The notes under the pieces: generated by a model
What the model saw: only the letters and a program-made list of their open reading frames with translations
Databases searched by the model: none
Told to the model about the DNA's origin: nothing
Program-made: the position numbers and the translations under genes
Shown: in pieces, positions 1 to 6,864 of the stretch
Numbering within the stretch: position 1 is the first letter of the stretch
How the letters are laid out: each line of letters starts with the position of its first letter
NCBI GenBank assembly: GCA_025453925.1
Contig: JALOPK010000053.1
Location: forward strand, 1-19,653
From: Candidatus Eiseniibacteriota bacterium
Lineage (GTDB): Bacteria > JAFGKV01
Length of the DNA stretch: 19,653 bases
Reading direction: 5' to 3'

Positions 1-297
1 CGTGTCAGCCTCCACGATGTTGCAGATCAGACAGAGGGTCGTCACCGAAGGGAAGGGGTCGACGAAGGCGGTGGACAGATCGGGAATCAAGGCCATGTCA
101 CCCGACTCAACCGTGCGAAACCCCGGGACGCTCCCGCTGTCGAAGCCGACACCCTTCTCCATCAGCTCCTCGGTTGCGGCCCTCGCCGGTATGGTGATGT
201 GATGCCAGGTTCCCAGCAGATCGACGAAGCGGAGATCGATGGCCTGGATTTCCTCTGACTTGACGTATTGCTGGAGTTCTTCGAGTGACGAGAACAT
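1..297 (-). CDS. glnA: Glutamine synthetase, N-terminal part (runs off left edge)
   Basis: Reading the minus strand from an ATG at 297-295 gives 99 open codons to the window edge, so only the N-terminus is present. Residues 1-99 look like the beta-grasp domain of class I glutamine synthetase. An early segment reads AIDLRFVDLLGTWHHITIPA, then a GVGFDSGSVPGF block (family form GxxFDGSSIxGF), then a DMALIPDLSTAFVDPF block and LICNIVEADT. The enzyme makes glutamine from glutamate, ammonia and ATP in the cytosol. The catalytic C-terminal domain lies outside the window, so activity cannot be judged. An AAGGAG Shine-Dalgarno lies 5 nt upstream of the ATG. The FDSGSVPGF block departs slightly from FDGSSIRGF, so a GlnA-like paralogue (for example a gamma-glutamyl-polyamine synthetase relative) is possible, although the DLRFVD and STAFVDPF blocks favour true GlnA. 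I saw no sigma-54 site upstream. Confidence 0.88.
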   Translation of the reverse strand, partial: MFSSLEELQQYVKSEEIQAIDLRFVDLLGTWHHITIPARAATEELMEKGVGFDSGSVPGFRTVESGDMALIPDLSTAFVDPFPSVTTLCLICNIVEADT

Positions 298-496
298 GCT
301 GGCTCCTTCGTCGCGCGCACCGCGCGAGGTCGCACTGCAAACGGCATATGGCAAAAGGGGAGGACAAGGTAGCCGTGTCGGGCCGCAACGTCAAAGCCAT
401 GCCGCGCGCCGGATGAGCACTACCGCCGTGAGTCTATCCCCGCTCGTTCGGCGAAGCGGTTGCCTGCATCAGCCGGTTCGCCTTGGTCCGGCGCAC

Positions 497-526
497 TTGA
501 CCCGGACCCATGCCCAGTCGTACCAT
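497..526 (+). promoter_or_regulatory. Probable sigma70-type promoter of the porin gene
   Basis: TTGACC (497-502) and TACCAT (521-526) are separated by 18 bp, matching the -35 consensus at 5/6 and the -10 at 4/6. Transcription would start near 533, giving a leader of about 35 nt to the ATG at 568. The same -10 hexamer, TACCAT, recurs in the probable pgk promoter, which supports the call. The remainder of the 298-567 divergent spacer shows no other feature I can support. Confidence 0.45.
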
Positions 527-567
527 CGGACTCCGCTGTCATGGTCCTCAGCCACAGGAGTCCATTC

Positions 568-1839
568 ATGCTGGTCCACATTCCCCTCTTCCTTGCGTTG
601 CTCGGGCTGCTCAGCGCCCCCTGTTCTTCGGATGTGTGCGCATCGGACCTGGCATTCGGCGGCGAGCTGAGACTGCGAGCCGAGGGGTTCGACAACGCGC
701 TCGACCTCGAGGATACTGGCGCCGACTCAACGGCCCCCCCCCGCAACGACGCCTACGAGTATCTCCGTCTGCGCTCGCGGATATGGATGAAGGCGTCGCC
801 CCACGCGTGGCTCACCATGTTCTTCCGTTTGGGCAACGAATTCCGTTTTGGGCGGGGCCCGAATGCCTCGGGCGTGAAGGACGCGGAAAGCAAGATGTCG
901 CTGGACAACGGTTGGGCGCAGATCGCGCTTGGCCCGACATCGCTGGCATTCGGTCGCATGGATCTCCAATACGGGGAGGGTTTTCTGTTGTTTGATGGCA
1001 CGCCCGCCGACGGTTCGTCCTCGTCATGGTTCGACGCGGTCAAGTTATCCATCGTGCGGCCCATGGGTCATGTTGACCTCCTGTTCGCCCAGATCGACGA
1101 GGAAGGCTTCGGAGGTGCGGGGAGGGATGAGGCGTGCTTCGGCGTCTATGGCGTGCGCGGCGCCATGGAAACATACGTGCTGCGGCGCACGAAGGGACAG
1201 AGCACCACCACCCTCTCAGGGACGGTGCATCCACGGGGAAACACCACTGCCATTGGTGCCCGCGTGTCCCGATCACCGGTTTCCGGCATCACGTACGCAG
1301 TGGAGGGAGCGTACCAGCGTGGCATCGCCGACGGAGCTGACCGTGAGGGGTACGGAGGATACTGCCGGCTGGCGTGGCGAGGAGGGGGGGCCGTCTCCCC
1401 GGGAGTCGAGCTGGGTGCGGTGTATCTCACGGGTGATGACCCCGAGACCGATGGGTACGAGGGTTGGGACGGGTTCTACGCCGAATGGCCCAAGTACTCA
1501 GACCTACTGGTGTACACCCTGTATGACAATACCACCCGCATCACACCCAACGAGCCCGGCACGTGGACCAACCTGGTCGGGGGCTGGGTGGAACTGGGTG
1601 CCGCGATCCCGCATGGCCGGTTGGCGATACGGTGCACGCCCCTCGGCGCTGCGGTGGCGGACAACGGCCCGGGATCGGGTTCACGCCGCGGTCTGCTCCT
1701 CGCCGCACGGGCGGACTTGGATCTCGGCGACGGCGTCCAGAGCCAGCTCCTGGGGGAGTACTTCGACCCCGGAGACTTCTACGCATCGAGTGCGGATCTC
1801 GCTCTCTACGGGCGTTGGCAGCTCACGGCGCGTTTTTGA
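568..1839 (+). CDS. Outer-membrane porin-like beta-barrel, alginate-export family type
   Basis: A 423-residue protein beginning at ATG 568, chosen because AGGAG (556-560) lies 7 nt upstream and because the first residues form a signal peptide (MLVHIPLFLALLGLLSA, likely cut after the Ala of DVCA, near residue 25). The open frame extends upstream to 460, but that extension has no signal character. The mature part begins GGELRLRAEGFDNA, then LRLRSRIWMKASPHAWLTMF and a LGNEFRF block. This is the pattern I associate with alginate-export/porin-like barrels (PF13372 type). Alternating hydrophobic strands with Gly/Asp turns run to the end, and the last residue is Phe, typical for barrels inserted by the Bam complex. 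It probably passes small solutes across the outer membrane. The adjacent permease suggests an organic acid, but the substrate cannot be read from the sequence. A plain DcaP/OprB-like porin is the alternative. Confidence 0.72.
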   Translation: MLVHIPLFLALLGLLSAPCSSDVCASDLAFGGELRLRAEGFDNALDLEDTGADSTAPPRNDAYEYLRLRSRIWMKASPHAWLTMFFRLGNEFRFGRGPNASGVKDAESKMSLDNGWAQIALGPTSLAFGRMDLQYGEGFLLFDGTPADGSSSSWFDAVKLSIVRPMGHVDLLFAQIDEEGFGGAGRDEACFGVYGVRGAMETYVLRRTKGQSTTTLSGTVHPRGNTTAIGARVSRSPVSGITYAVEGAYQRGIADGADREGYGGYCRLAWRGGGAVSPGVELGAVYLTGDDPETDGYEGWDGFYAEWPKYSDLLVYTLYDNTTRITPNEPGTWTNLVGGWVELGAAIPHGRLAIRCTPLGAAVADNGPGSGSRRGLLLAARADLDLGDGVQSQLLGEYFDPGDFYASSADLALYGRWQLTARF

Positions 1840-1857
1840 GTTCTCGTTCCGCCCATC

Positions 1858-1875
1858 CTGATGATTCGCCATCAG
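1858..1875. repeat. Small perfect hairpin between porin and permease genes
   Basis: CTGATG (1858-1863) and CATCAG (1870-1875) form a 6-bp perfect stem with a 6-nt loop, 18 nt after the porin stop. There is no T-run on the plus strand, so it is a weak candidate for an attenuator or mRNA-stability hairpin rather than a full terminator. The permease Shine-Dalgarno AGGAGG begins about 11 nt later. Confidence 0.3.
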
Positions 1876-1895
1876 AGTAGCCGGCAGGAGGAAGA

Positions 1896-3482
1896 ATGAG
1901 CGGTTTCTCGGTGTTCATGGCCACGACCCCCGTGATCGTCATCCTGCTTCTCTTGTTGCTGCGCAAGACCCCCGCCCACACGGCCGGTCTCATCGGCTGG
2001 GCAGTGACCGTGGGCGTGGCGTGCTTGCTCTTCCGAACGGCGCTACCCGTTGCAATGGCGGCGTCACTTGCAGGAGTCGTCGCGTCCTTCCCCATCAGCC
2101 TCATGGTCGCCGCCAGCATCTTCCAGATGACATTCATGATCGAGACCGGCGCCGTACGCCGCATCGTGGTGGCCATGAAGTCTGTTTCGCCTCACGACAA
2201 GGTCGCGCAGATCCTCATGATCAACGTCGGTTTCGGCACGCTAGTGACGGCATTGGGCGCTACTCCCGTCTCGATCCTGCCTCCCATCATGATCGCACTC
2301 GGCTACTCGTCGTTCGTTGCCATAGCGTTGCCCGCCATCGGCTACGACAGCCTCTGCACCTATGCCTTGCTCTCGATTCCCGCGGTGGTGTACACGGACG
2401 TGCTCGGTCCCCTTGCCAGGGACGCGGGAGTCACGCTCACCCTCAAGGATGCAGGATTCCTCTTTGCCCGGTACATACCCATCGTCACCACCGCCATCGC
2501 CCTGGGAATGTTCTGGATCGTCGGTCGGGCGGGAATGATGGCGCGGGGCTTCATTCCCGCACTGCTCACCGGGGCTGTCGCGGGACTTGTCTGTCACGGG
2601 ATGGCGTCCATCGACCTCGTCCCCCTCACTGGCGTCGTGGCCGGGATCGCCATCGTCGCCCTCATGGCGCTCATGCTTGTGGTGCGCCGTAGACCGGTTT
2701 TCGATGAACGGGCACTGAGCCCGGAGGACATCGCGGAAAAGTCGGAGCGGAAGCTCGTGACCGCCATGAGTCCCTGGATTCTCCTCCTCTGCTTTGCCAC
2801 CTTGGTCAACCTCAAGGCGCTGCCGTTCTTCGATCTCTTATTCAGGAAGATCCCCCTGGCCGTGTCTATTATCCCCGGGAAGCCGATCGCCACGCGGGCC
2901 CTCTGGCAGGCGTACACATGGGTCGTAGTCTCAACGCTGCTGGCCGCCGTCTTTCTCAGGCCGACCGCGGCGCAATGGCAATCGGTGGGACGCAAGACGA
3001 TCCGCCGGGCTCCGCGCCCCGTGCTGGCGGCAGCCGTCTATTTTGCCATCGCCTACGTGATCGACCACTCGGGAAAGGCGGCCGACTGGGTGCCGGTCGA
3101 CGGCTCGAGCAACATGGTGCAGATCGTCGCATCCGCATCGGCAGCGGGATTCGGCTCGCTTTACGGGTTGATCGCTCCCTACCTGGGGCTCCTGGCCGGA
3201 TTCGTCGCCGGCTCCGAAACCAGCGCCATTGCGATGCTCAGCCGTTTCCACATCGAGACGGCCTCCGCGCTTGGCAAGCCATTCCACATCGGGTTGCTCC
3301 TCGCCGCGGCCAGCGGCATCGGCGGGGGACTGGCGTCCGTGATCTCGCCTGCCAAGCTTCAGAATGCGGCGGCAATCATTGATCGTATCGGCGAAGAGGG
3401 ACGAGTGCTCCGCACTACCGTGGTGATCAGCCTGGCCATTACGCTGCTGGTGGCGATCGCCACGCTGATCTGGTGCGGATAG
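1896..3482 (+). CDS. L-lactate permease family transporter (LctP/LldP)
   Basis: A 528-residue polytopic membrane protein, close to the usual 530-560 of the LctP family (PF02652). ATG 1896 follows a strong AGGAGG. Hydrophobic segments run from residue ~8 to the C-terminus, about a dozen in all. Family-like stretches include a SLMVAASIFQMTFMIETGA block, LITALG-like LVTALGATPVSILPPIM, the ATRALWQAYTWVVV block near 330, and C-terminal GLIAPYLGLLAGFVAGSETSA followed by ISPAKLQNAAA. Members import lactate (some glycolate) with protons across the inner membrane. The gene lies 56 bp downstream of the porin on the same strand, so the two may form an outer/inner membrane uptake pair. No lactate dehydrogenase or regulator is visible nearby; acetate kinase lies 3.4 kb downstream. 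The exact substrate is an inference. Confidence 0.85.
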   Translation: MSGFSVFMATTPVIVILLLLLLRKTPAHTAGLIGWAVTVGVACLLFRTALPVAMAASLAGVVASFPISLMVAASIFQMTFMIETGAVRRIVVAMKSVSPHDKVAQILMINVGFGTLVTALGATPVSILPPIMIALGYSSFVAIALPAIGYDSLCTYALLSIPAVVYTDVLGPLARDAGVTLTLKDAGFLFARYIPIVTTAIALGMFWIVGRAGMMARGFIPALLTGAVAGLVCHGMASIDLVPLTGVVAGIAIVALMALMLVVRRRPVFDERALSPEDIAEKSERKLVTAMSPWILLLCFATLVNLKALPFFDLLFRKIPLAVSIIPGKPIATRALWQAYTWVVVSTLLAAVFLRPTAAQWQSVGRKTIRRAPRPVLAAAVYFAIAYVIDHSGKAADWVPVDGSSNMVQIVASASAAGFGSLYGLIAPYLGLLAGFVAGSETSAIAMLSRFHIETASALGKPFHIGLLLAAASGIGGGLASVISPAKLQNAAAIIDRIGEEGRVLRTTVVISLAITLLVAIATLIWCG

Positions 3483-3552
3483 GGGCCGACCGTGAACGGT
3501 GCGCGCCTTCCCGCGCTCCCCTTCGGCCGGATGCTTCCGCGCGCCCAATGCC

Positions 3553-3581
3553 TTGACACCGCCGGCCAGGGTATCTACCAT
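3553..3581 (+). promoter_or_regulatory. Probable sigma70-type promoter of pgk-tpiA-secG
   Basis: TTGACA (3553-3558) matches the -35 consensus perfectly. A 17-bp spacer leads to TACCAT (3576-3581), which matches the -10 at 4/6. The predicted start is near 3588, about 29 nt before the GTG start codon and just ahead of the Shine-Dalgarno AGGAGG (3602-3607). A second -10-like TACAAT at 3586-3591 lacks a suitably spaced -35. This is the best promoter match I see in the window. Confidence 0.6.
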
Positions 3582-3616
3582 CGCGTACAATCCCATCGTA
3601 CAGGAGGAGAGTAAAG

Positions 3617-4819
3617 GTGGAACTGCAACGAAAGACGGTCCGCGATATCGAGCTCCGGGGACAGCGAGTAGTCGCGCGAGTGGACTACAATGTCCCCCTG
3701 GACGCAGAAGGTCGAGTGGGCGATGACCTTCGGATTCGCGAGACACTCCCGACGCTGCGGCACATAGTTGACCATGGGGCCGCTCTCGTGCTGATGGCGC
3801 ATCTCGGCCGACCCAAGGGCAAGGTCCTCCCGGGCATGAGCCTGAAGCCCGTGGCCGGCCGACTCTCCGAGCTCTTGGGCAGGCCGGTCATCATGGCGCC
3901 CGATTGCGTCGGCGCCGAGACGGAGCGCATGGCCGCTCACCTCAATCCGGGCGAGATCCTGCTTCTTGAGAACCTCCGCTTTCACAAGGAAGAGGAGGCG
4001 AATGACCCTGAGTTCGCCCGGCAGCTCGCTGCCATGGGCGAGGTCTATGTCAACGACGCCTTCGGTACCGCCCACAGGGCCCATGCGTCCACGGAGGGCA
4101 TCACCCGGTACATGAAGACCTCGGTTGCGGGCTTCCTGATGGAGAAGGAACTGAACGCCTTCCACACGCTGCTGGCAGCCCCGCGGCGCCCCGTCTTGGC
4201 GGTGCTGGGCGGCGCCAAGGTGAGCGACAAGATCGGCGTCCTGAAGAGCCTACTGCGCGTTGCGGATTCGATCTTCGTCGGGGGCGCAATGGCCAATACC
4301 TTTCTCCTGGCCAAAGGCCTCTCGGTGGGCCTCTCGCTGGCCGAACCCGGATCGGTGAACACCGCTCGTGAAGCCATGGCAGAAGCATCCCGGCTTGGAA
4401 AGGAACTGCTGTTACCCGTGGATGTCGTCACGGCCAGGGATCTGATTCCTGGGAGTCCGACGGCGGCGGTCCCGGTCGAGGCCATCCCGGCGGACGCGAA
4501 GATCTTTGACATAGGGCCGCGCTCCCGGGAGTTGGTCTACTCGGCATGTGCGAAGGCGGGTACCGTTTTTTGGAATGGCCCCATGGGCGTGTTCGAGGTC
4601 CCCCCGTTCGATGAGGGGACCACCGCTACCGCCCGCGCCCTGGCCGCCGCTACCTCGGCTGGAGCGGTCACCGTCGTTGGTGGTGGCGATTCAGGCGCCG
4701 CCATTGAGAAGGCGGGCCTTGCCAAGGCGGTGAGCCACCTGTCGACGGGCGGCGGCGCGAGTCTGGAGCTGGTGGAGGGAAGGGCCCTCCCCGGCGTTGA
4801 TGCTCTGGAGGCACGATGA
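3617..4819 (+). CDS. pgk: Phosphoglycerate kinase
   Basis: A 400-residue protein of standard family length with GTG start at 3617, supported by AGGAGG 9 nt upstream. It transfers the acyl phosphate of 1,3-bisphosphoglycerate to ADP in glycolysis, and runs in reverse in gluconeogenesis or carbon fixation. Visible motifs in order: RVDYNVPLD (residues 21-29, substrate Asp/Asn; the family usually has F where this has Y), AHLGRPKGK (61-69), LLLENLRFHKEEE, VNDAFGTAHRAHAS, AVLGGAKVSDKI, GGAMANTFL, FWNGPMGVFE and the nucleotide-binding VVGGGDS near the C-terminus. It appears complete and intact. The stop codon overlaps the tpiA start (ATGA, 4816-4819), implying coupled translation. It is the first gene of the pgk-tpiA-secG-tRNA-Leu unit. 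Confidence 0.97.
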   Translation: MELQRKTVRDIELRGQRVVARVDYNVPLDAEGRVGDDLRIRETLPTLRHIVDHGAALVLMAHLGRPKGKVLPGMSLKPVAGRLSELLGRPVIMAPDCVGAETERMAAHLNPGEILLLENLRFHKEEEANDPEFARQLAAMGEVYVNDAFGTAHRAHASTEGITRYMKTSVAGFLMEKELNAFHTLLAAPRRPVLAVLGGAKVSDKIGVLKSLLRVADSIFVGGAMANTFLLAKGLSVGLSLAEPGSVNTAREAMAEASRLGKELLLPVDVVTARDLIPGSPTAAVPVEAIPADAKIFDIGPRSRELVYSACAKAGTVFWNGPMGVFEVPPFDEGTTATARALAAATSAGAVTVVGGGDSGAAIEKAGLAKAVSHLSTGGGASLELVEGRALPGVDALEAR

Positions 4820-5589
4820 AGGACAGACGCCCGCTGGTGGTCGGCAATTGGAAGATGCATCTCGATGGCGCCGGCGCGGAACGCCTGGCGGGCGAGATCC
4901 GCGATGGCCTTCCCCCCGGTGCATCGGTGGACGTCGGCGTATGCCCCCCCTTTCCCTATCTGTGCCGGGTCTCCCCCGTTCTGAAGGGGAGCGCCGTCGC
5001 CCTGGGAGCACAGGACGGGCACTGGGAGCAACAGGGGCCTTTCACTGGATGGGTCTCCATGGCAATGCTGGTTGACGTGGGCTGCTCCAGTGTGATAATT
5101 GGTCACTCCGAACGAAGGCAGTTCGGCCGTGAGACGGATGACGAGATCGGTCGGAAAGTAAGGGCAGGCCTTGACCAAGGCCTTGGAGTCATCCTGTGCG
5201 TCGGCGAAACCGGCCCCGAACGCGATGCCGGAGTCACGGAGGCCATCGTGGCGCGGCAGCTCTCCGGAGCACTGGAAGGGCTTGCCAGCCGCGGCATCCG
5301 GGGCCTCGTTGTCGCCTATGAGCCCGTGTGGGCGATAGGCACCGGGAAGACCGCGACTCCCGCCCTCGCGCAGGAGGCGCATCAGTTCATCAGACAATGG
5401 ATCCTTGGAAGATTGGGGAGCGATGTCGCCCAGCAGGTCAGAATCCTATACGGCGGCAGCGTCAAGCCCGACAACATGCGTGCCCTAGCCGAGATGCCCG
5501 ACATCGACGGTGCGTTGGTGGGAGGGGCGAGTCTCCAGGCTTCGGGTTTTCTGGACATCGTCCGGCAGGCAGCTGCCGGGAAGGGGTAG
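4816..5589 (+). CDS. tpiA: Triosephosphate isomerase
   Basis: A 257-residue TIM barrel interconverting dihydroxyacetone phosphate and glyceraldehyde 3-phosphate. The ATG shares the ATGA overlap with pgk; GGAGG (4807-4811) serves as its Shine-Dalgarno. Catalytic residues are all visible: N11 and K13 in NWKMH, H97 and E99 in IIGHSERR, E169 in AYEPVWAIGTGKTA (loop 6 follows), and the phosphate-binding YGGSVKP (212-218). Length is normal. One oddity is the loop-3 dimer-interface block, which reads PFTGWVSMAML (75-85) where the family nearly always has FTGE[VI]S; W79 (TGG at 5050-5052) replaces the conserved Glu. The active site is otherwise intact, so I expect a functional enzyme. secG begins 3 nt after the stop. 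Confidence 0.97.
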   Translation: MKDRRPLVVGNWKMHLDGAGAERLAGEIRDGLPPGASVDVGVCPPFPYLCRVSPVLKGSAVALGAQDGHWEQQGPFTGWVSMAMLVDVGCSSVIIGHSERRQFGRETDDEIGRKVRAGLDQGLGVILCVGETGPERDAGVTEAIVARQLSGALEGLASRGIRGLVVAYEPVWAIGTGKTATPALAQEAHQFIRQWILGRLGSDVAQQVRILYGGSVKPDNMRALAEMPDIDGALVGGASLQASGFLDIVRQAAAGKG

Positions 5590-5592
5590 CTG

Positions 5593-6030
5593 ATGTACGC
5601 GATTTTGCTGGTGCTCTTTGTTGCGACATCCGTCGTCCTTATGCTGGTGGTCCTGATCCAATCCAGCAAAGGCGGCGGTCTTGGCGGCGCCTTCGGGAGC
5701 GGGGGAGGGAGCCAGGCGCTCTTTGGAGGAAGAGGCGCGGCCCCATTCCTGATCAAGGCCACCACATATCTGGGCGGGGCGTACTTTCTCCTGGCACTCC
5801 TCCTGGGTGTCGTTTCGGCTCGACAGCGGAGGGACCGTAGCGCCATCGAACGCGAACTGGCGGGGGTCGCGGGTGAATTACGCAGATGTGCCGAGGTGGT
5901 GAAACATGGTAGACACGCCATCTTGAGGGGGTGGTGGGCCTTGCCCGTGCGGGTTCAAGTCCCGCCCTCGGCACCAGACGACAGGGGCCCTTGCGTGCTC
6001 CCCCGAGCATGCGGGGCCCCTTCCGACTAG
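5593..6030 (+). CDS. secG: Preprotein translocase subunit SecG; open frame continues through a tRNA gene
   Basis: ATG 5593 lies 3 nt after the tpiA stop, with AAGGGG upstream. SecG-like features: TM1 (residues ~2-23), the cytoplasmic IQSSKGGGLGGAFG motif (family: QxxKGGGLxxxFG), a Gly-rich loop with SQALFGGRGAA, then TM2 (~54-74, ATTYLGGAYFLLALLLGVV). Residues ~75-99 form a charged tail. The protein stabilises the SecYEG channel. The frame has no stop before the tRNA-Leu gene, which starts exactly at codon 100. The first in-frame stop is TAG 6028-6030, so the nominal 145-residue product would include a tRNA-encoded tail (AEVVKHGRHAILRGWW and on). A one-base indel would expose a TAG at 5838 or TGA at 5874. 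The true C-terminus is therefore uncertain; the functional SecG is residues ~1-80. Confidence 0.85.
   Translation: MYAILLVLFVATSVVLMLVVLIQSSKGGGLGGAFGSGGGSQALFGGRGAAPFLIKATTYLGGAYFLLALLLGVVSARQRRDRSAIERELAGVAGELRRCAEVVKHGRHAILRGWWALPVRVQVPPSAPDDRGPCVLPRACGAPSD
5890..5976 (+). tRNA. tRNA-Leu (anticodon GAG), CCA encoded
   Basis: A class II tRNA of 87 nt. Acceptor stem GCCGAGG (5890-5896) pairs with CCTCGGC (5966-5972), followed by discriminator A and encoded CCA (5974-5976). The anticodon stem is CCATC (5918-5922)/GGTGG (5930-5934), with one T-G pair, and the loop TTGAGGG carries anticodon GAG (5925-5927), reading CUC/CUU. The long variable arm forms GGGC (5936-5939)/GCCC (5943-5946). The T arm GCGGG/CCCGC is perfect with loop TTCAAGT. 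secG followed by tRNA-Leu(GAG) is also the order in E. coli (secG-leuU), so the neighbourhood is conserved; unusually, here the tRNA lies inside the open secG frame. Confidence 0.97.
5983..6021 (+). terminator. Strong hairpin after tRNA-Leu, probable terminator
   Basis: AGGGGCCC (5983-5990) pairs with GGGCCCCT (6014-6021). Inside it, across a TT/G internal loop, GCGTGCTC (5993-6000) pairs with GAGCATGC (6005-6012) with one G-T, around a CCCC loop. That is 16 bp of mostly G-C stem, 6 nt after the CCA end of the tRNA. There is no T-run, so it may act as a factor-assisted terminator or as a 3' processing/stability structure. It spans the region just before the in-frame secG stop. Confidence 0.65.
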
Positions 6031-6143
6031 TCAGGGTGCGGCGGTCTACCCTTCGAGTGACGCCGGGCACTCCGTTCCGCCGCGGTCGCCTGGCTTGATG
6101 AGAGAGCCCATCGATCCGTATGGCTCCTGCTGAGAGGTGTAGC

Positions 6144-6743
6144 GTGATTGCACGAATGGACGGCGGCTGCGACGATGGGCACACGCGTGTCTATGACCGC
6201 ATCGAGGAGGAGTTCCTGCGCACCAGAAGGGTGTTCCTCTGGGGTGCGGTGGATGACGAACTGTCGGAGGAGGTGATCCGGCGGTTGCTCTACCTGGAGA
6301 GCCTCGATGCCACCTCCCCCATCACGCTTCTCCTGAACAGTCCCGGAGGAGCCATCACCTCGGGGTTTGCAATCTATGACACCATGCGGGGCATCGCACC
6401 ACCGGTGCACACGGTATGCCTGGGCCTCGCTGCCAGCTTCGGCGCGGTCCTACTCGCCGCGGGCGAGAAGGGCCACCGGTGCGCGTGGCCACACGCGCGC
6501 ATCCTCATTCATCAGCCCTTGATCCCCGGGCAGGTCATCGGGGCGGCTTCCGACCTTGAGATACAGGCGAAGGAGATGCTGCGGATGCGGGAGCGTCTCA
6601 ATGAAGTGCTTGCCCATCATTCGGGTCAGTCCCTCGAGAGGATCCGCCAGGACACCGACAGGGACTTCTACATGAGTGCTGAAGAGGCCCAGGGATACGG
6701 CCTTATCGACCAGGTCATGAACTACGGCAAACGAGCCCTCTAG
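6144..6743 (+). CDS. clpP: ClpP-family ATP-dependent protease catalytic subunit
   Basis: I place the start at GTG 6144 because GAGAGG (6132-6137) is 6 nt upstream. The frame also has ATG 6120 and ATG 6156, which have poorer sites. The 199-residue product carries the serine protease triad: Ser98 in GLAASFGA, His123 in ILIHQPL, and Asp174 in TDRDFYMSAEEA; also LLNSPGG (oxyanion strand) and a handle helix DLEIQAKEMLRMRERLNEVL. It would form the tetradecameric barrel fed by ClpX/ClpA in the cytosol. Departures from textbook ClpP: no [LV]VPMVIE-type N-terminal axial loop, AASFG instead of AASMG, and a QPLIPGQVIGAAS connection instead of QPLGGxxGQAxD. No tig or clpX is adjacent. It is likely an active ClpP, possibly a second paralogue of the genome. 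Confidence 0.88.
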   Translation: MIARMDGGCDDGHTRVYDRIEEEFLRTRRVFLWGAVDDELSEEVIRRLLYLESLDATSPITLLLNSPGGAITSGFAIYDTMRGIAPPVHTVCLGLAASFGAVLLAAGEKGHRCAWPHARILIHQPLIPGQVIGAASDLEIQAKEMLRMRERLNEVLAHHSGQSLERIRQDTDRDFYMSAEEAQGYGLIDQVMNYGKRAL

Positions 6744-6749
6744 AGGCGG

Positions 6750-6764
6750 TTGCCGGACCGGCAA
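6750..6764. repeat. Perfect 15-bp palindrome downstream of clpP
   Basis: TTGCCGG-A-CCGGCAA is a perfect 7-bp inverted repeat around one base, starting 7 nt after the clpP stop. As RNA it would form a 6-bp stem with a 3-nt loop and no T-run, so it is a weak terminator candidate. As DNA it has the symmetry of a dimeric operator in the 121-bp clpP-ackA spacer. No clear promoter was found in this spacer, so the role is open. Confidence 0.35.
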
Positions 6765-6864
6765 GGAAGAAGTCGCGGATGGGATCTTCCGGGGTTGCTC
6801 CCTGCAGCTTGTTGAGTCTCCCCGTCACATACAGCGGAAGACATTGTGGGAAGGACGGTAGCGC

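Noticed and set aside
298-567. Sigma-54 promoter for glnA
   Set aside because: A TTTGCA stretch exists on the minus strand, but no GG lies 10 bp before the GC, so the -24/-12 rule fails.
3489-3498. Single GTGAACG-like unit after the permease gene
   Set aside because: Only one copy, no array or inverted partner nearby.
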